64,000 nucleotides of DNA from Oscheius dolichura (Eukaryota > Nematoda > Chromadorea > Rhabditida > Rhabditidae): positions 1,040,001-1,104,000 of the forward strand of contig OW051494.1 of the NCBI GenBank assembly GCA_932521035.1, written 5' to 3'. The translations under genes were made by a program, and so were the position numbers. The number at the start of each line of letters is the position of its first letter. Position 1 is the stretch's first letter. Below the pieces are notes generated by a model. It was not told the origin of the DNA. It ran no database searches and saw only the letters and a program-made list of their open reading frames with translations. Below, one piece after another: positions 24,882 through 35,098 of the stretch.

Positions 24882-24957
24882 TTTTGTTTTTGCGTGTTTT
24901 TGTTTCTTGGCTTCACTGGTCAAATTCTTGTTCTCCGGTTTTTTGACAAACTATTTG

Positions 24958-25485
24958 TACCGAAGGAGAGGATGGGCACCGTCTTCACAACCTCACGAAC
25001 ATCGTCAAGGAACTGTTCAACCGCAACCTGAACTTCGTCCTCTGCCGTGATGGCTCTCCGTCTGCCCCGGAGATAAAGTTGGCCGGTATCTTCCCCGGCA
25101 ACCCTTTCTTACAGATCCTGGCCGAGTCGTTAGTTTCTTTTGGATATTCGAAAGTAATCTTGTTTTTATGACGAACGGCGTCGAGGTGGATGAGATGATG
25201 AAGAAGACCGAGGACCAGGAGAAGGCCCGCCAGCGGGCTGAAGAAGCCCACTCGAAGAAGCTGACCGACGTGGAAGAGATGAACAAGGCCCTGGAGAAGC
25301 GGAACGACGAGCTGGAGAAGGCCAGCCAGCAGATGGAAGATGTCCACTCGAAGAAACTGGTCGAGATGGAGAGCAAGGCCAGGCTGATGGAGGAGAAGCT
25401 GGAGAAGAAAGTCGGCGACCTGGGAGAGGCCCTGTATGAGTCGGAGCAGCGCCGCCAGCTGTTGGAGACCGAGACGGAGGCCTAA
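24958..25485 (+). CDS. Coiled-coil protein, 5' end unresolved
   Basis: A first exon (about 24958-25128) reads HRLHNLTNIVKELF, LNFVLCRDG and IKLAGIFPGNPFLQILAES. A 26-base gap with GT...AG ends joins in frame to 25155-25485, which continues SNLVFMTNGVEVDEMMKKTE and then a Glu/Lys/Arg-rich stretch of about 90 residues with heptad-like spacing, containing two copies of an HSKKL..(V/M)E unit, to a TAA. The gap is shorter than normal nematode introns, so the join is not secure, although the phase fits. No ATG opens the first exon in its frame (a TGA lies just upstream), so an upstream exon or a different start is needed. The family is not recognised. Confidence 0.5.
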
Positions 25486-25574
25486 GGGCATGTAAGAATA
25501 AAGATTTCAATTCTGATGAAAAATGCTTCCTGATATCCGCTAACCTCAATTTTCAAACTGTAATTGGCGCGCAG

Positions 25575-25812
25575 TACAGAGACACGAAGAAGGAATATTA
25601 TCCACCGGAAGGCCTTGTGAGGTAAGGATTTCACTGTCTATTTGAAGTAATGATGAACGTTTTTAAGGCTTTTAACGGCAATACGGAATTGGCTAGAGCT
25701 CTGGCCACGTCTCCTCCACGACGTGATTCAGGAGAAGGAGACGGCAACAAGGCCATTGAAGACACGGCCCATACTGATGGAATCAGAGCCATCCATGATT
25801 GCTAGAGGGTAG
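25575..25812 (+). CDS. Two-exon C-terminal fragment of an unknown protein
   Basis: Exon 25575-25621 (YRDTKKEYYPPEGLVR) follows an acceptor (GGCGCGCAG) and joins in frame to 25668-25812, reading LLTAIRNWLELWPRLLHDVI and on to a TAG. No start codon or upstream exon was found, and the next sequence downstream is a decayed fragment of the L-domain stalk. It may be the stranded end of a gene broken by the rearrangements of this region. Function unknown. Confidence 0.3.
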
Positions 25813-25855
25813 AAAGAAGTCCCGTGCTGTAGAATAAACTTTGTCGGAATTTCTA

Positions 25856-26045
25856 TTAGTTTCTGGCTGCCAAGAATGGGGCCAGGAAAAGTTGTACGGG
25901 GAGGAGACGACGAGGAGGACAACGGGGAAGACGAGTAGAACGACTGTGACTATGGAGGAGACTACTGGGACGGCAGAGGGCAGGGAAGAGACGACGACGG
26001 ATACAGTAACCACGTAGGAGACGGTGACGGCCACGACTAGCGGGA
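25856..26045 (+). pseudogene. Fragment of the L-domain gene stalk
   Basis: The sequence GCCAGGAAAAGTTGTACGG and the GAGACGACGAGGAGGACAA repeats that follow match the exon at 20609 of the complete L-domain gene (…RKSCTEEET stalk). The same reading frame meets a TAG near 26020 and the membrane exon is absent. This is a third remnant of the L-domain gene family, lying in the spacer between the two duplication arms. Confidence 0.7.
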
Positions 26046-26322
26046 CTTCGAGGTATATCCGCATATTCACAGCCTCTTCTCCTTATTCTTCCATATCCCA
26101 AAGTGCCCTCTGTTTCTTCCCTCTGTTAATTTACTCTGTGTCTCGTCCCCCTGTCCCTGTTTGTCTCTGCCTCCCGCCTCGACACAATTCAAACCGCGTA
26201 AACAAGTCTCTCTCAGCTGAGTTTTGTTATTCGCCATTTATATCCTGCTATCTCGTCTATTTGCCATTTTCTGCCCCCTTTTCTCCACAAAATTCCTCTA
26301 TTTATCCTATTCCAGGGTCCAA

Positions 26323-27984
26323 ATGTTCCCAATAGTTAAAATTGTCGACGCTGTGGATGTCCCTGACCGGTCCTATGAAGGACTGATAGTTGATCCAGTG
26401 AGTTTCTCTCCATAAAATTGAAAATCCGCCAGTTCAAATAGAATTTTCTCTCATTTTTCTCCAACTAAACCTTATTTTATCCCTAGAGATCAAAATATTT
26501 CGATGTCAAGCCATTTTTTCTAGAAATTGAGTCATTTCTCGGTAAACAGCAGGCTGAGCGCCTTGTTTACCCTGAATAATCAGTAGAAGAGGGCATTTTA
26601 GGAGCAAAAGATTGGGAAAAACATGTTGATCTTTATTTTAATGCTCTTTTTGGGGGGTAAATTCCTATTTTCGGGGTGGAAGGTCGAAAATTAGGGTCCA
26701 GAGGAGATGCAAGGTCCAACAGGGGTCGGAGTGGTGACCAGTTTTGTTCAGAACGGAATCCTGGGCAATTCTGACCTGGAAAATGTGTATATTTGGAGTA
26801 TATCATGGAATATTTCGTCTATTTTTGGGGTAGACGGTCGAAAATTTGGTCCGGAATGGCTTCAAATCCCAAAAAGGCTCAAATGGGGGTTCAGTTCTGT
26901 CCAGAACCGGCTCTTGGTCAATTCTGACCATTCTGACCCCGAAAATTTGTGGATTCCTCCAATTTCAGGATGACTCCCTCACAAAATTGATGACTCTGAT
27001 AGAAAATCGTGAAAAAGTCGCCGAGAAGGACGTCCCCTACTGGCAGGTCTCGTCCTATACGCGGAAGATCAAAGCCGACCAGAATCTCATCGGATTTCTT
27101 CTTCGGGAAGCAAAAGAACGCAAGGAGGGAAGCGATAACAAGAGGATTAGGAAGTTTATGGTCTGTATTTATCTATTTTCTGTTTTAAATGGCTCTTTTT
27201 TATAGAAAAACTTCACTTGTCCCACTTGTTTTGGGAATTGCTGGCACTTCTTGAGGAGATGTTGCTCCCGGCCTCTTACCGTAACCTTGGTAAGCCTATT
27301 AATTAGAGTTTTCATTATTTTTGACCCTTAGCCAGTCTATGAAATAACGTATGATGACTTTCTACGGATAGCTCTGCCATCAGAAGCGATGGAATCAACA
27401 GGACAGGTGGGTAATAGGGAAGATACTGACAGGGACAGCTAGAGACCAACTTCCAATGGAAATTATAACTCATAGCTCACCTTTAAGCTACTATTTCTTC
27501 TCACGATTACTGTAAAAATATTCAATGAATTCTATAAAAAACAGGGAAATTAACCATAAAATGGTGGACTCCCATTGGAAAGGCTCGATCCCCTTATAGT
27601 CGGATCTCCTGCACCCGTAAAATCTCGGTAGGTGGATCTTCTTTATTCAAAACTGTTACAACACTGTATCGCCTTTATAACTTTGTCTTGCCGAGACTTT
27701 ACGGGTGTAGGGAATCGGACTTTTGGGAACCGAGGCGAGCAAAACGGTCCTTGGCTAGTAGTTACTCGGGCTATCGGGTACCGAGCTTGTTCCCCTCCCA
27801 AATTTCCACTTTTGAGCATTCTGTCAGTGTTTTAATGTTTCCCCCTCATTGTATAGGGAAAAAATACTCAAAAATATTGAAAAATGGACCATTTTAGGTG
27901 GACACAGCCGAACTAATGGATGATATCGAGGATCCGCGAATAGAAGCTCAAGAAGACGAAGTAATCCTCGATCATACACATTAA
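26323..27984 (+). CDS. Small Cys-rich protein (170 aa), function unknown
   Basis: Five exons join in phase 0: 26323-26397, 26969-27160, 27206-27289, 27332-27406, 27898-27984. The ATG lies eight bases after a TTCCAG acceptor, suiting trans-splicing. Exon 2 is helical and charged (DDSLTKLMTLIENREKVAE, then YWQVSSYTRKIK). Exon 3 has a compact Cys/His cluster (CPTCFGNCWHFLRRCC) that could bind a metal. The C-terminus is acidic (ELMDDIEDPRIEAQEDE). Every intron boundary falls between codons, which supports the model. Intron 4 contains a complete family-A MITE. No known domain was recognised. Confidence 0.6.
27582..27736. mobile_element. Short palindromic MITE (family A, complete copy)
   Basis: Starts GGCTCGATCCCC and ends GGGAACCGAGGC with the inner motifs GCACCCGTAAAATCTCGG and CCGAGACTTTACGGGTG facing each other. 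The central core TTTATTCAAAACTGTTAC is shared with the copy at 8936. CCATTGGA precedes it, as at the copy at 59810, so the element may extend a few bases further left. It lies in intron 4 of the gene starting at 26323. Confidence 0.75.
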
Positions 27985-28358
27985 ACGTCTTTCATTTTAT
28001 TCCTGGATAGCAAAAGATTACGGTTACGAGTCCCGTTTCCCTATAATTTCGAGATTTTTGTAAATAAAACCGCTTCAAGACCTCCTACATCCCGTTTGGG
28101 TCATTTTTAAAGGGCTAATCAATACTTACTCCACGAATAGAAGGTTTTGAGATCAATATCTCCCCCTTATAGCTATGACTCACCTCCGTTGTCAAGTGCT
28201 TCCCCGTCAAAATGCGATTGAGACTGATCTGTCTCCCCCCAATTGTCAATAGAAGAAACCTCGTGAAATCGTCTATTTTCCTTCTTTTTCACGTCAACTT
28301 TAGGGGTGTATTTAACCGAGCAGACCCTAGTGGTGACAGCTCTCTTTCTCTCTCGAAT

Positions 28359-28793
28359 ATGCCCCACCACAATCCCCATCACGGAGGAGGACACCACATG
28401 CCGACTGGCCACCACGGCGGGTCTCACCACGTACCGCCGATGATGGAACACATGGGAGCGGCTAGCCATCATCAGCCCGGATATGGAGCAGCTCCTCATA
28501 ATATGGGATACGGTGGCGGTGAGTAGATTGTAGATTTTATGAGAAAATATACCGTAATCTCCCTAACTGGGTTTGTTTGAACTAAAACCCCTGGCAGGGA
28601 CTGCGCCTCCATCTCGCGGTCTGGTTTGCCCGGCTCATTTCTCCATGACTCATGAAAAATTAACCGATTAATTGTATGTGGTCGTCAGTTACTATTCACT
28701 GGATACTATTTTTCAGGTTATGCTGCCTATCCACCACAACATGGCTATCCTCAAGGCGGACACGGCTACCCCCCGAACCAACACCATTACTGA
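28359..28793 (+). CDS. His/Gly-rich protein (78 aa)
   Basis: Exons 28359-28518 and 28717-28793 join in frame. The product is dominated by His, Gly, Pro and Tyr: MPHHNPHHGGGHHMPTG at the start and YPPQHGYPQGGHGYPPNQHH at the end. There is no signal peptide from this ATG. An open frame continues upstream in the same phase to 28212 and would add a hydrophobic segment, but an acceptor (AACTTTAG) lies inside it, so I prefer the shorter start. Composition resembles low-complexity metal-binding or RNA-associated proteins; function is unknown. Confidence 0.55.
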
Positions 28794-29119
28794 TCTGTCT
28801 TTGTGATTTTGTTGTTGTATTATACCTTATAAATATGTGATCTTATTGTTTATTATTTCCAAGAGAAGAAACCGTAGTTATTCGCGATACACTGTAGTTA
28901 TAGCTCAAAGTTTGGTGTCGGTTTGGCAGAGATCAGAACAGAGAAAAGGTGAAAGTCCACTCGACCCCTGGTCGAACCTTATCGGACAGCACTATAAACA
29001 GTGTTCTGGTGTCGCTTGCTTCCTTTTTGACAGCTTAATTCTTCTATTTTAGCCAAGTATCAACTTTTCTACCCATTCTCCCCCATGTAACACCATTTAG
29101 AGCCCAAATTTCAGTTATA

Positions 29120-30381
29120 ATGCCGGAAAATGTCGGCGTAGAAGTCCGGGAAGGGGTTTGTTGGATTACTTTAAAACGAGAAGACAAATACAACGCTCTG
29201 AACACTCCTGTAAGCGTTTTTTTTTCAAATTTAAAGGCCTGAATACCTTAATTTCAATTCCTAGATGTATGTGGCCCTTTGCTCCGCCTTGGATCAGGCA
29301 GAATCTGACGATGACGTCATTTTGACCGTCATTACAGGTTCTTTTTCCAATTTCCCTCCAGGAATACCTATTTCAGGTTCTGGTAAATATTATTCAGCTG
29401 GAAGCGACTTCACCCCAAAGGAATTGGCCGCTATAGTCGAGTAACAAGCTACCGTACCGGTATAAAATGGTTTCTAGTGCTCCCAAGAGCCTGGACGCCT
29501 ATATCCCTCATAAATGCTGGGCCGACCGGATGATTAAGCACAGTAAGCCACTGATTGCCTTGGTAAATGGCCCAGCGGTGGGAATTGCTGTCACCACGCT
29601 GGCTGTATGTGACGCCGTCTTTGCTTCGGATACGGTAACGATTAGGAGGATTTTCGTTGTGAGAGAAAGAGTGAAACCGTAGAGTGAAATTCAGCATTTC
29701 TACAGTACCCCCTCGTAGACTACAAAAAAGCAAAAATATTCTCCCCGGCCGGGAATTGAACCCGGGTCTCGCATGTGACAGACGCGGATACTCACCACTA
29801 TACTACCGAGGACATGTCAGAGGAATCCTTCTTCCAGGCCACTTTTTTGACTCCCTTCACCGAACTTGGCCTTGTACCAGAAGCCGGCTCCAGTTCGAGT
29901 TTTGTCCAAGCTATGGGACATACAAAAGCGGCTAATATGCTACTTTTCGGAGAGAAGATCACCGCAGAGGAGGCTTACATTGCTGGATTGGTCACCAAGG
30001 TTCTAACTATGGTATTCCATTGAATTACTGTAGAATTCAGGTTTTTCCACAGAAGACCTTCCACAAGGAGACGGAAGAAATAATCGGGAAGTATTCAAAA
30101 TTGGGAAAACAGGTGGAGTTTCCAATTCTCTGGGGAAATAATGGGAATTTTAGAGTCTGCTGGTTTCGAAGCGGCTCCTCCGCCCTGAGGCACTGATAGA
30201 TCATCTTCTGACTGTTAATAAGAAAGAATTTGATGTTAGTTATCCTTTTTAAAGAATTATTTGAACCAAAAAGACCATTTAACCAAAAAAAACGACGAAT
30301 TTGTAGCATGTAATGGCGATGTGGAACTCGGAAGAGACTATGGAGCGTCTGATGAAGAAATTCGACAAATCCAAGCTGTAA
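29120..30381 (+). CDS. Enoyl-CoA hydratase/isomerase family protein (257 aa)
   Basis: Eight exons join in frame: 29120-29209, 29265-29337, 29377-29440, 29478-29634, 29838-29999, 30041-30112, 30154-30234, 30307-30381. The crotonase fold is clear: ITLKRED..NALNTP at the N-terminus, [12 protein letters not shown] (first oxyanion-hole strand), [36 protein letters not shown] and [20 protein letters not shown]. The layout resembles the peroxisomal delta3,delta2-enoyl-CoA isomerase (PECI/ECI2-like) part of nematode ECH-4, without its ACBP domain. The role would be isomerising unsaturated fatty acyl-CoA in beta-oxidation. The C-terminus ends SKL, a canonical peroxisomal targeting signal, supporting that location. 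Intron 4 contains a tRNA-Asp on the opposite strand. The stop lies about 30 bases from the inner edge of the right duplication arm. Confidence 0.9.
29741..29812 (-). tRNA. tRNA-Asp (anticodon GTC)
   Basis: The reverse complement of these 72 bases starts TCCTCGGTAGTATAGTGG and ends GGCCGGGGAG. The acceptor, D, anticodon and T arms pair, with anticodon loop CTGTCAC and a standard GGTTCAATTCC box B. It matches the eukaryotic tRNA-Asp pattern closely. It lies entirely in intron 4 of the enoyl-CoA isomerase gene, antisense to it, so it must be transcribed by Pol III from its own internal promoter. Confidence 0.93.
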
Positions 30382-30763
30382 ATATGAATAATATTTGAAT
30401 AAATGCCAAGCTAATTGACTGAATAAATGTTTAATGAATAAAATAAAAACACAATTTGTGGCATAAGGAAATTTTCGGGGAGGATGACTGTGCCGGGCCG
30501 GGAGAAACATCCACTGTCGACACACTTACACTTCTTCTTTTTTCTTCGGAAATTGGAAATAATTCGACAGAAAAGAAGAAGCGTCATGTATTTGAAAATT
30601 ATGGTGTTTTCTATTTTTATTCGAATTATTCCCTCGCTACCCGTCGGCCAGCCAGAAGGAGTCAATTGTGAGTCTGTCTCCCCTTTCCCCTCCAATTCCT
30701 TCCCTTCAAGACCACAAATAAGGATACTTTATTTGTAATCAATCTCCTCCCTGCCCCCCTCCC

Positions 30764-31559
30764 TCACGGCGTCTTCCTCGCGTCGGCGGGACTCGGCCGA
30801 CTGGAGGACGAGTTCTGGCTGCTGCTCGACCCACTCGGCGACTCTTCTCCCGTCTTTTTCGGCTTTTCCTCCTCCTTTTTCAATTTCCTCCAACAGAAAA
30901 AGAGACCCATTCCGACGGAGAGGAGCAGGGCGACGGCGACACAAATTATCACAATTCTGGGGATTTTTGGGGGCTTTGGAGGGGAAGAGGACGACCTACC
31001 GGGTGAGGACAGCGTCGCTTTTCCGTCTTTCCTTTTCCGAACTGGTAGATATTCCCACCAGGCTGTCACTGATTGTCACAAATTGAGTACTGCTCCCTGT
31101 CGAGGCTCCTCCCGTCGTCTCCTTCGTTGTTATACTTCCAGCTCGGGATTGTGATGAAATGATGAACATTCTAAAGAGAAATTGTAAAAAAACGACGCCG
31201 CCGAAATTGACTCACTAGAGAACGAATACTTTTGCAATTCGGGGAAGACCATCCGTTTTGCAGTGCTGGCAACAATTTCAAGATTTCCCATTAGGTATGT
31301 AGTACGCTCAAAAATGGTGTCAAAGTCCTCCTGGCTCATATTTTCCAATTTAATATGGTCATGAAACCATCCCATGAAGCGCTCGTTGTCCCGACACAGT
31401 TCTACTATTTCTGCTACCGTCTGGTTGGGTTCTGGGTGGCCTGTAAATATGTTGATAATTATCAGCTACATTCTTTTAAAAACTGACAGCTTTCTCCTCT
31501 AACCAACAGAATACTGTAGCCGGGGTCAAAAGCAGCGAAACAACCAAAAACAGCCGCAT
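30764..31559 (-). pseudogene. Internally deleted copy of the receptor L-domain gene
   Basis: On the minus strand the start (MRLFLVVSLLLTPATVFC) and the first L-domain exon (GWFHDHIKLENMSQEDFD) are kept. The sequence then jumps from PELEV, inside the third exon, to the end of the Thr-rich stalk, and a TAA falls at the junction. The following membrane and tail coding region is identical to the left copy. About 1.2 kb of coding exons is missing. A truncated secreted product of roughly 120 residues is conceivable, but the gene is most simply a pseudogene. Confidence 0.8.
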
Positions 31560-31644
31560 TTTGATGGCAGAAGGGGTGCAAATAACGAATTTACTAGACA
31601 TCGCCTTTTCAGGTTAATTTCCCGGGAAAGATCAGCGTTTTTCA

Positions 31645-31866
31645 GGTGGTAGCATCAATGGCCAAAGTGGAACCGTGGAGAATATCATTAAAATGTGTCA
31701 CATCATTATATGTTCCGATGGATACCGCCTAGACTTGACTTCAATCGGCCAAAATCATCCGTTCTTCCAAACCGTCACAACCATTTCATGCCCCTTAATT
31801 TTTGGTGGCCAGATTCTGTCTGATTTTGTATTTACGAGCTTTTTTTTTGTTTTTCTTTTTTTTTAG
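31645..31866 (+). pseudogene. Remnant of the receptor-kinase extracellular exon
   Basis: After an acceptor (GTTTTTCAG) the frame reads SINGQSGTVENIIKMCHII and NHPFFQTVTTISCPLIFGG, the diverged counterpart of the left-arm exon near 18545-18313. It then runs into a T-rich tract. The transmembrane and kinase exons that follow in the left arm are absent here, where the homology resumes only with sequence from left 16.46 kb, so this is a stranded fragment. Confidence 0.7.
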
Positions 31867-32002
31867 GATTGGTCCGGTTATTCCCAATTTATTCTCTTCA
31901 ATAACTAATAAAATGTATAAGATGTACACTGTCCTTTCCTCATAGTTTCTAACTTCCTAATAGTTAGTAAAATCCCCCTGGCATCGAAAACAATGGCTCC
32001 CC

Positions 32003-32846
32003 ATGACAGATGCTTATCAGTTCTGTTTACGCCCGCATCTTTCCCGCTCTCTTGGAGGAATGCCTCGATTTCTATTCGCCTTATTCAAAACCCCTGACAA
32101 ACAACCAATTGATCTATATTCTCCCGCTATTCCAATACTTTTTATAGAGAAAATAATTAAAAAGGTAAGCGTAGGGACGGGTTTCCCACGTCAAGCCAGC
32201 TGGGCGGATTTTAAGTAGTTTTTAGTTGAAACGGGTTGTATACCTCTGGTTACGGTAATTCCAGATGTCTCCCCGGGCCGCTTGCCGTTTTCTCTTTACT
32301 GGCAGCAGAGGAATGGAGCTGATACTCCGCTTACGAGAAGATGCTCTGGAGAGGAGTCGGCGAACAAAAAACTTCGAGGAGAACGTTTTTCTTCTAAAAA
32401 AATCAGGACAATTTTCAATAGAAGTTCAGCAATTCGACATGCCATATAGATCCATAATTATTGCGATAGTATCCAGCATAATTCTCCCCCTAATCCTCCC
32501 TTTCCTATATACCATACTGGTGCTCCTTCTTCCCGTGATCTGCCTCTTTATTGGTCAACTTCTTATAAAACTTTTATTTTATGCGACTCTGTCCAGAAGA
32601 AATGTAAATAAGCAGGCTGACAGTCATAAAGAAGGGCTAAATGTTAACCACGGTGGAAATGGAGGAAAGAGGCTAAAGGAACAAGAAGAAGAGAAGGAAA
32701 CGGCTCCAGCTCCGTCGGCCTGCCGTCGTCCAGTAGAGAAGAGGAGAGACGCCGGCCCCCCTTTTTGGAGTAGACGTCATCTTCAACGGAGTTCCGTCCC
32801 GGCCGCTCTGATCTTCGTTGACAAGTCAAGACCTGTCGAGTTTTGA
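32003..32846 (+). CDS. FLFTG-type membrane protein with possible F-box-like first exon (247 aa), right copy
   Basis: Exons 32003-32164 and 32265-32846 join in phase 0, giving the same 247-residue architecture as the left copy: first exon ending IDLYSPAIPILFIEKIIKK, second starting MSPRAACRFLFTGSRGMEL, hydrophobic centre, Lys/Glu-rich tail. The one protein difference noticed is Ile to Met (VQQFDMP). The intron differs at a few bases. Both copies appear functional, so this is the only gene of the duplicated block that is intact in both arms. Function unknown. Confidence 0.65.
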
Positions 32847-32969
32847 TCCGATTGAACCGGATTCTTGGAAGAAGTACGTTGAATTATCTTTTGGGGGCTA
32901 GAAATTGAAAAGATGGAGCGGGAATACGGCTATTTGAAGGATTTTTCAATTGTATAGCTTGATTTTCAG

Positions 32970-33354
32970 GGTGCAGATACTGTTCTACTGGGTCTGGAAG
33001 GAATTCAAGCCTATTAACCGGAAAAGAAGACAAAGAAGCTCGTCCGATACTGTGATGTCTAGGCGTACAAGCTCTATTCCCCTGTGGACAGTTGTCCCTG
33101 GTGGCCCATTGGCCTGTTTTATGTTTTACTCCAAGAAGAGGAGGCTCCCAAGTCGTTCTCCTCTTTTTCCTTTTTTGGCTCCAATACCACAGACGAAAAA
33201 GTTCTGTTGGTATTCCTTGTCTTCTTTCCTGTCCTCGCCTCCACTTCCAAAACAAGGGCCAAACGTTTCTGGGCCTTTTTTGACCATTCTGCGTTCAAAT
33301 GTTCTTGGCTTTTTGAATTTTGAGGCTGTGAATCGGAAAATCATGATCATTTAG
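32970..33354 (+). CDS. Uncertain exon, right-arm counterpart of 15023-15407
   Basis: Same reading as in the left arm (VQILFYWVWKEFKPINRKRR after a GATTTTCAG acceptor) and open for about 130 codons. Arm identity is so high here that coding status cannot be judged from conservation. It may be a 3' exon of the gene at 32003 or spurious. Confidence 0.3.
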
Positions 33355-33576
33355 CGGCAAAAGGTCCAGAAACGACTGGTCCTTGTGTTCCGCATGGATC
33401 AGGAGACGTAGGGAGACGGATAATAACGTGTTCAATTGTGTTTAACAGAGGAAACAGAGCAAAGGATCACCGGCTCCTTCTAATAGCGACAACTGGGATT
33501 TCTCTGGGGTCAGCTGTCTAATAGCGACTCATCGAACATTCTGTATCTCATAATCAAGGGACACGGCAGAAAAAGC

Positions 33577-34769
33577 ATGTCCGACGCGAGGAAGTATTGA
33601 TTTTGTGGCTTTTAAAGGTGGATTTTTAATATTTAGATCCCATCTGGACAGCGGGGTTACTGTAGATAAAAGCGAGTATACTCCGTCGACAATTGCGTCC
33701 TGTTTACCCCACTCCTCGATAGCCATTTCAATATCTGCCGCTGTATTTCCTACGGAAGTCATGGAAATTCAACTGGATTCCATTATTCCCCTTCTTCTTC
33801 GGGCAATCATCAGAAAAGTACCTATTTTATATAGAGAACTCTGATTTCAACCTCTTGTTCTAGATGCAAATGCGTTCTCAGGCGGTCCTGAGCCTGACAT
33901 CCCATTTCGGCGAAGATGCCACAGCTGCCCATGGTAGCCAGTTATTCTTTGTGAAGTCTAGCCGCCTCATTGAGATGGTCCACAATTGGCGAGAGATAGA
34001 AGTCTTCGGGACGCAGATACTCACATGTTTTGGAGTTCGCAAACCGGAAAAAGAAGACGACCCCCAATATAACGATCAACTGGTTGTGATCGCTGGGAAG
34101 GATGCCACGCAGATGAGTGAGAAGGAAAAACGCAGTTTATGGTTGTTAATGGATAGCGACGACGTAAAGATTATTATTCGACGACCTCGCAAAACGGTGG
34201 GTTCAATATTCTGTACCATATAGCCTGCCCTAAAACAACTTATACTTATATTTTTCAAGCATCCTGACAAGAAGAATTTCAATTTTCTTGCGTTCTATAA
34301 TATAGTCCGTTTCCAATGGATATGTCACGAGTTCAAAGTGTCTCCGTTGCGGGACCAAGTCGGAAGAAGAATGGCGCGACAGACCTTTAAATCCCGTGAC
34401 ATATCCGTTAGAAAAGGACTATACTTCGAGGTACTCGATTGAATCTTTTAGGATTATCAAACACTCGACATTGAATACGATATGCCCCCTGCAGCAGAAG
34501 AACGAAAGCATTATCGATTTAATTCGTCTCTTATTGGAACGGCTCCCATTTTCGATTCATTCGAAACAATTAACGGTATTATGGTTCGACAAGTGGGATA
34601 TGTTTCGGATAATGAACAGGCAGCAAAAGCGGGAATTAGAAATGGCGATATAGTTCTCAAAATTAACGGTGAACGTTTTTTGCCTGAGAATATGGAGGAA
34701 TTGCTTAAATTTATGTATTCTCAGCCAAGAATACGGTTTACTGTATTGCGAATGGGTTGCGAATATTGA
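33577..34769 (+). CDS. PDZ-domain protein (339 aa), intact right-arm copy
   Basis: Five exons join in frame: 33577-33593, 33637-33817, 33864-34196, 34260-34430, 34452-34769. The second exon ends EIQLDSIIPLLLRAIIRK at a phase-0 junction, followed by MQMRSQAVLSLTSHFGEDAT. A middle region carries KEDDPQYNDQLVVIAGKDA and SEKEKRSLWLLMDSDDVKII, resembling a PH-like strand pattern but not assignable. The C-terminus holds a PDZ-like domain: VGYVSDNEQAAKAGIRNGD, then IVLKINGERF and a final RIRFTVLRM strand. The first-exon pattern and phase-0 intron resemble three neighbouring genes. It would act as an intracellular adaptor; that is inference. The left copy is frameshifted. Confidence 0.7.
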
Positions 34770-35098
34770 TCGTATTATTCAGCTCTACTCGTTCTTTATT
34801 GTATACTGTACTTTATTATTTCTATTCTCAATTGTTTTCTATACAATAAAGCGTATTTTAATCTTCTCTACCATGCCTAATCATGACAATTGTATCATAA
34901 ACGGTACAAACATTCATAAAAACTGATTCAAAGGCATTTTAAAGGAGACATTCCCCCAAGGAACTCCCCTGAGGAACCTCTGAAGAGGTTAAAATAGATA
35001 TATTTGATCCGGACAAAATTCTGAATAAGATAAAGCCAACTTCAAAAAATTCTTTTACGGGTCTGGCAGTTTTCTCCCTGTTTAGCGCAGCCACAACG

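Larger units (their letters stand above)
30410..34874 (-). repeat. Right arm of the large inverted segmental duplication
   Basis: This is the inverted counterpart of 13468-21570. Relative to the left arm it lacks the kinase catalytic region (junction near 31.87-31.92 kb), most L-domain exons (junction near 31130) and the intronic hAT MITE. Stretches at 30.41-31.12 and 31.92-33.36 kb are almost identical to the left arm, while the PDZ and L-domain N-terminal parts are diverged. Edges: TAATTGACTG near 30411 and CTCTACCA near 34874. Confidence 0.9.

Noticed and set aside
13468-34874. CRISPR-like or terminal telomeric structure
   Set aside because: No regular short repeats with spacers and no TTAGGC telomere repeats are visible; the inverted blocks are gene-bearing duplications.
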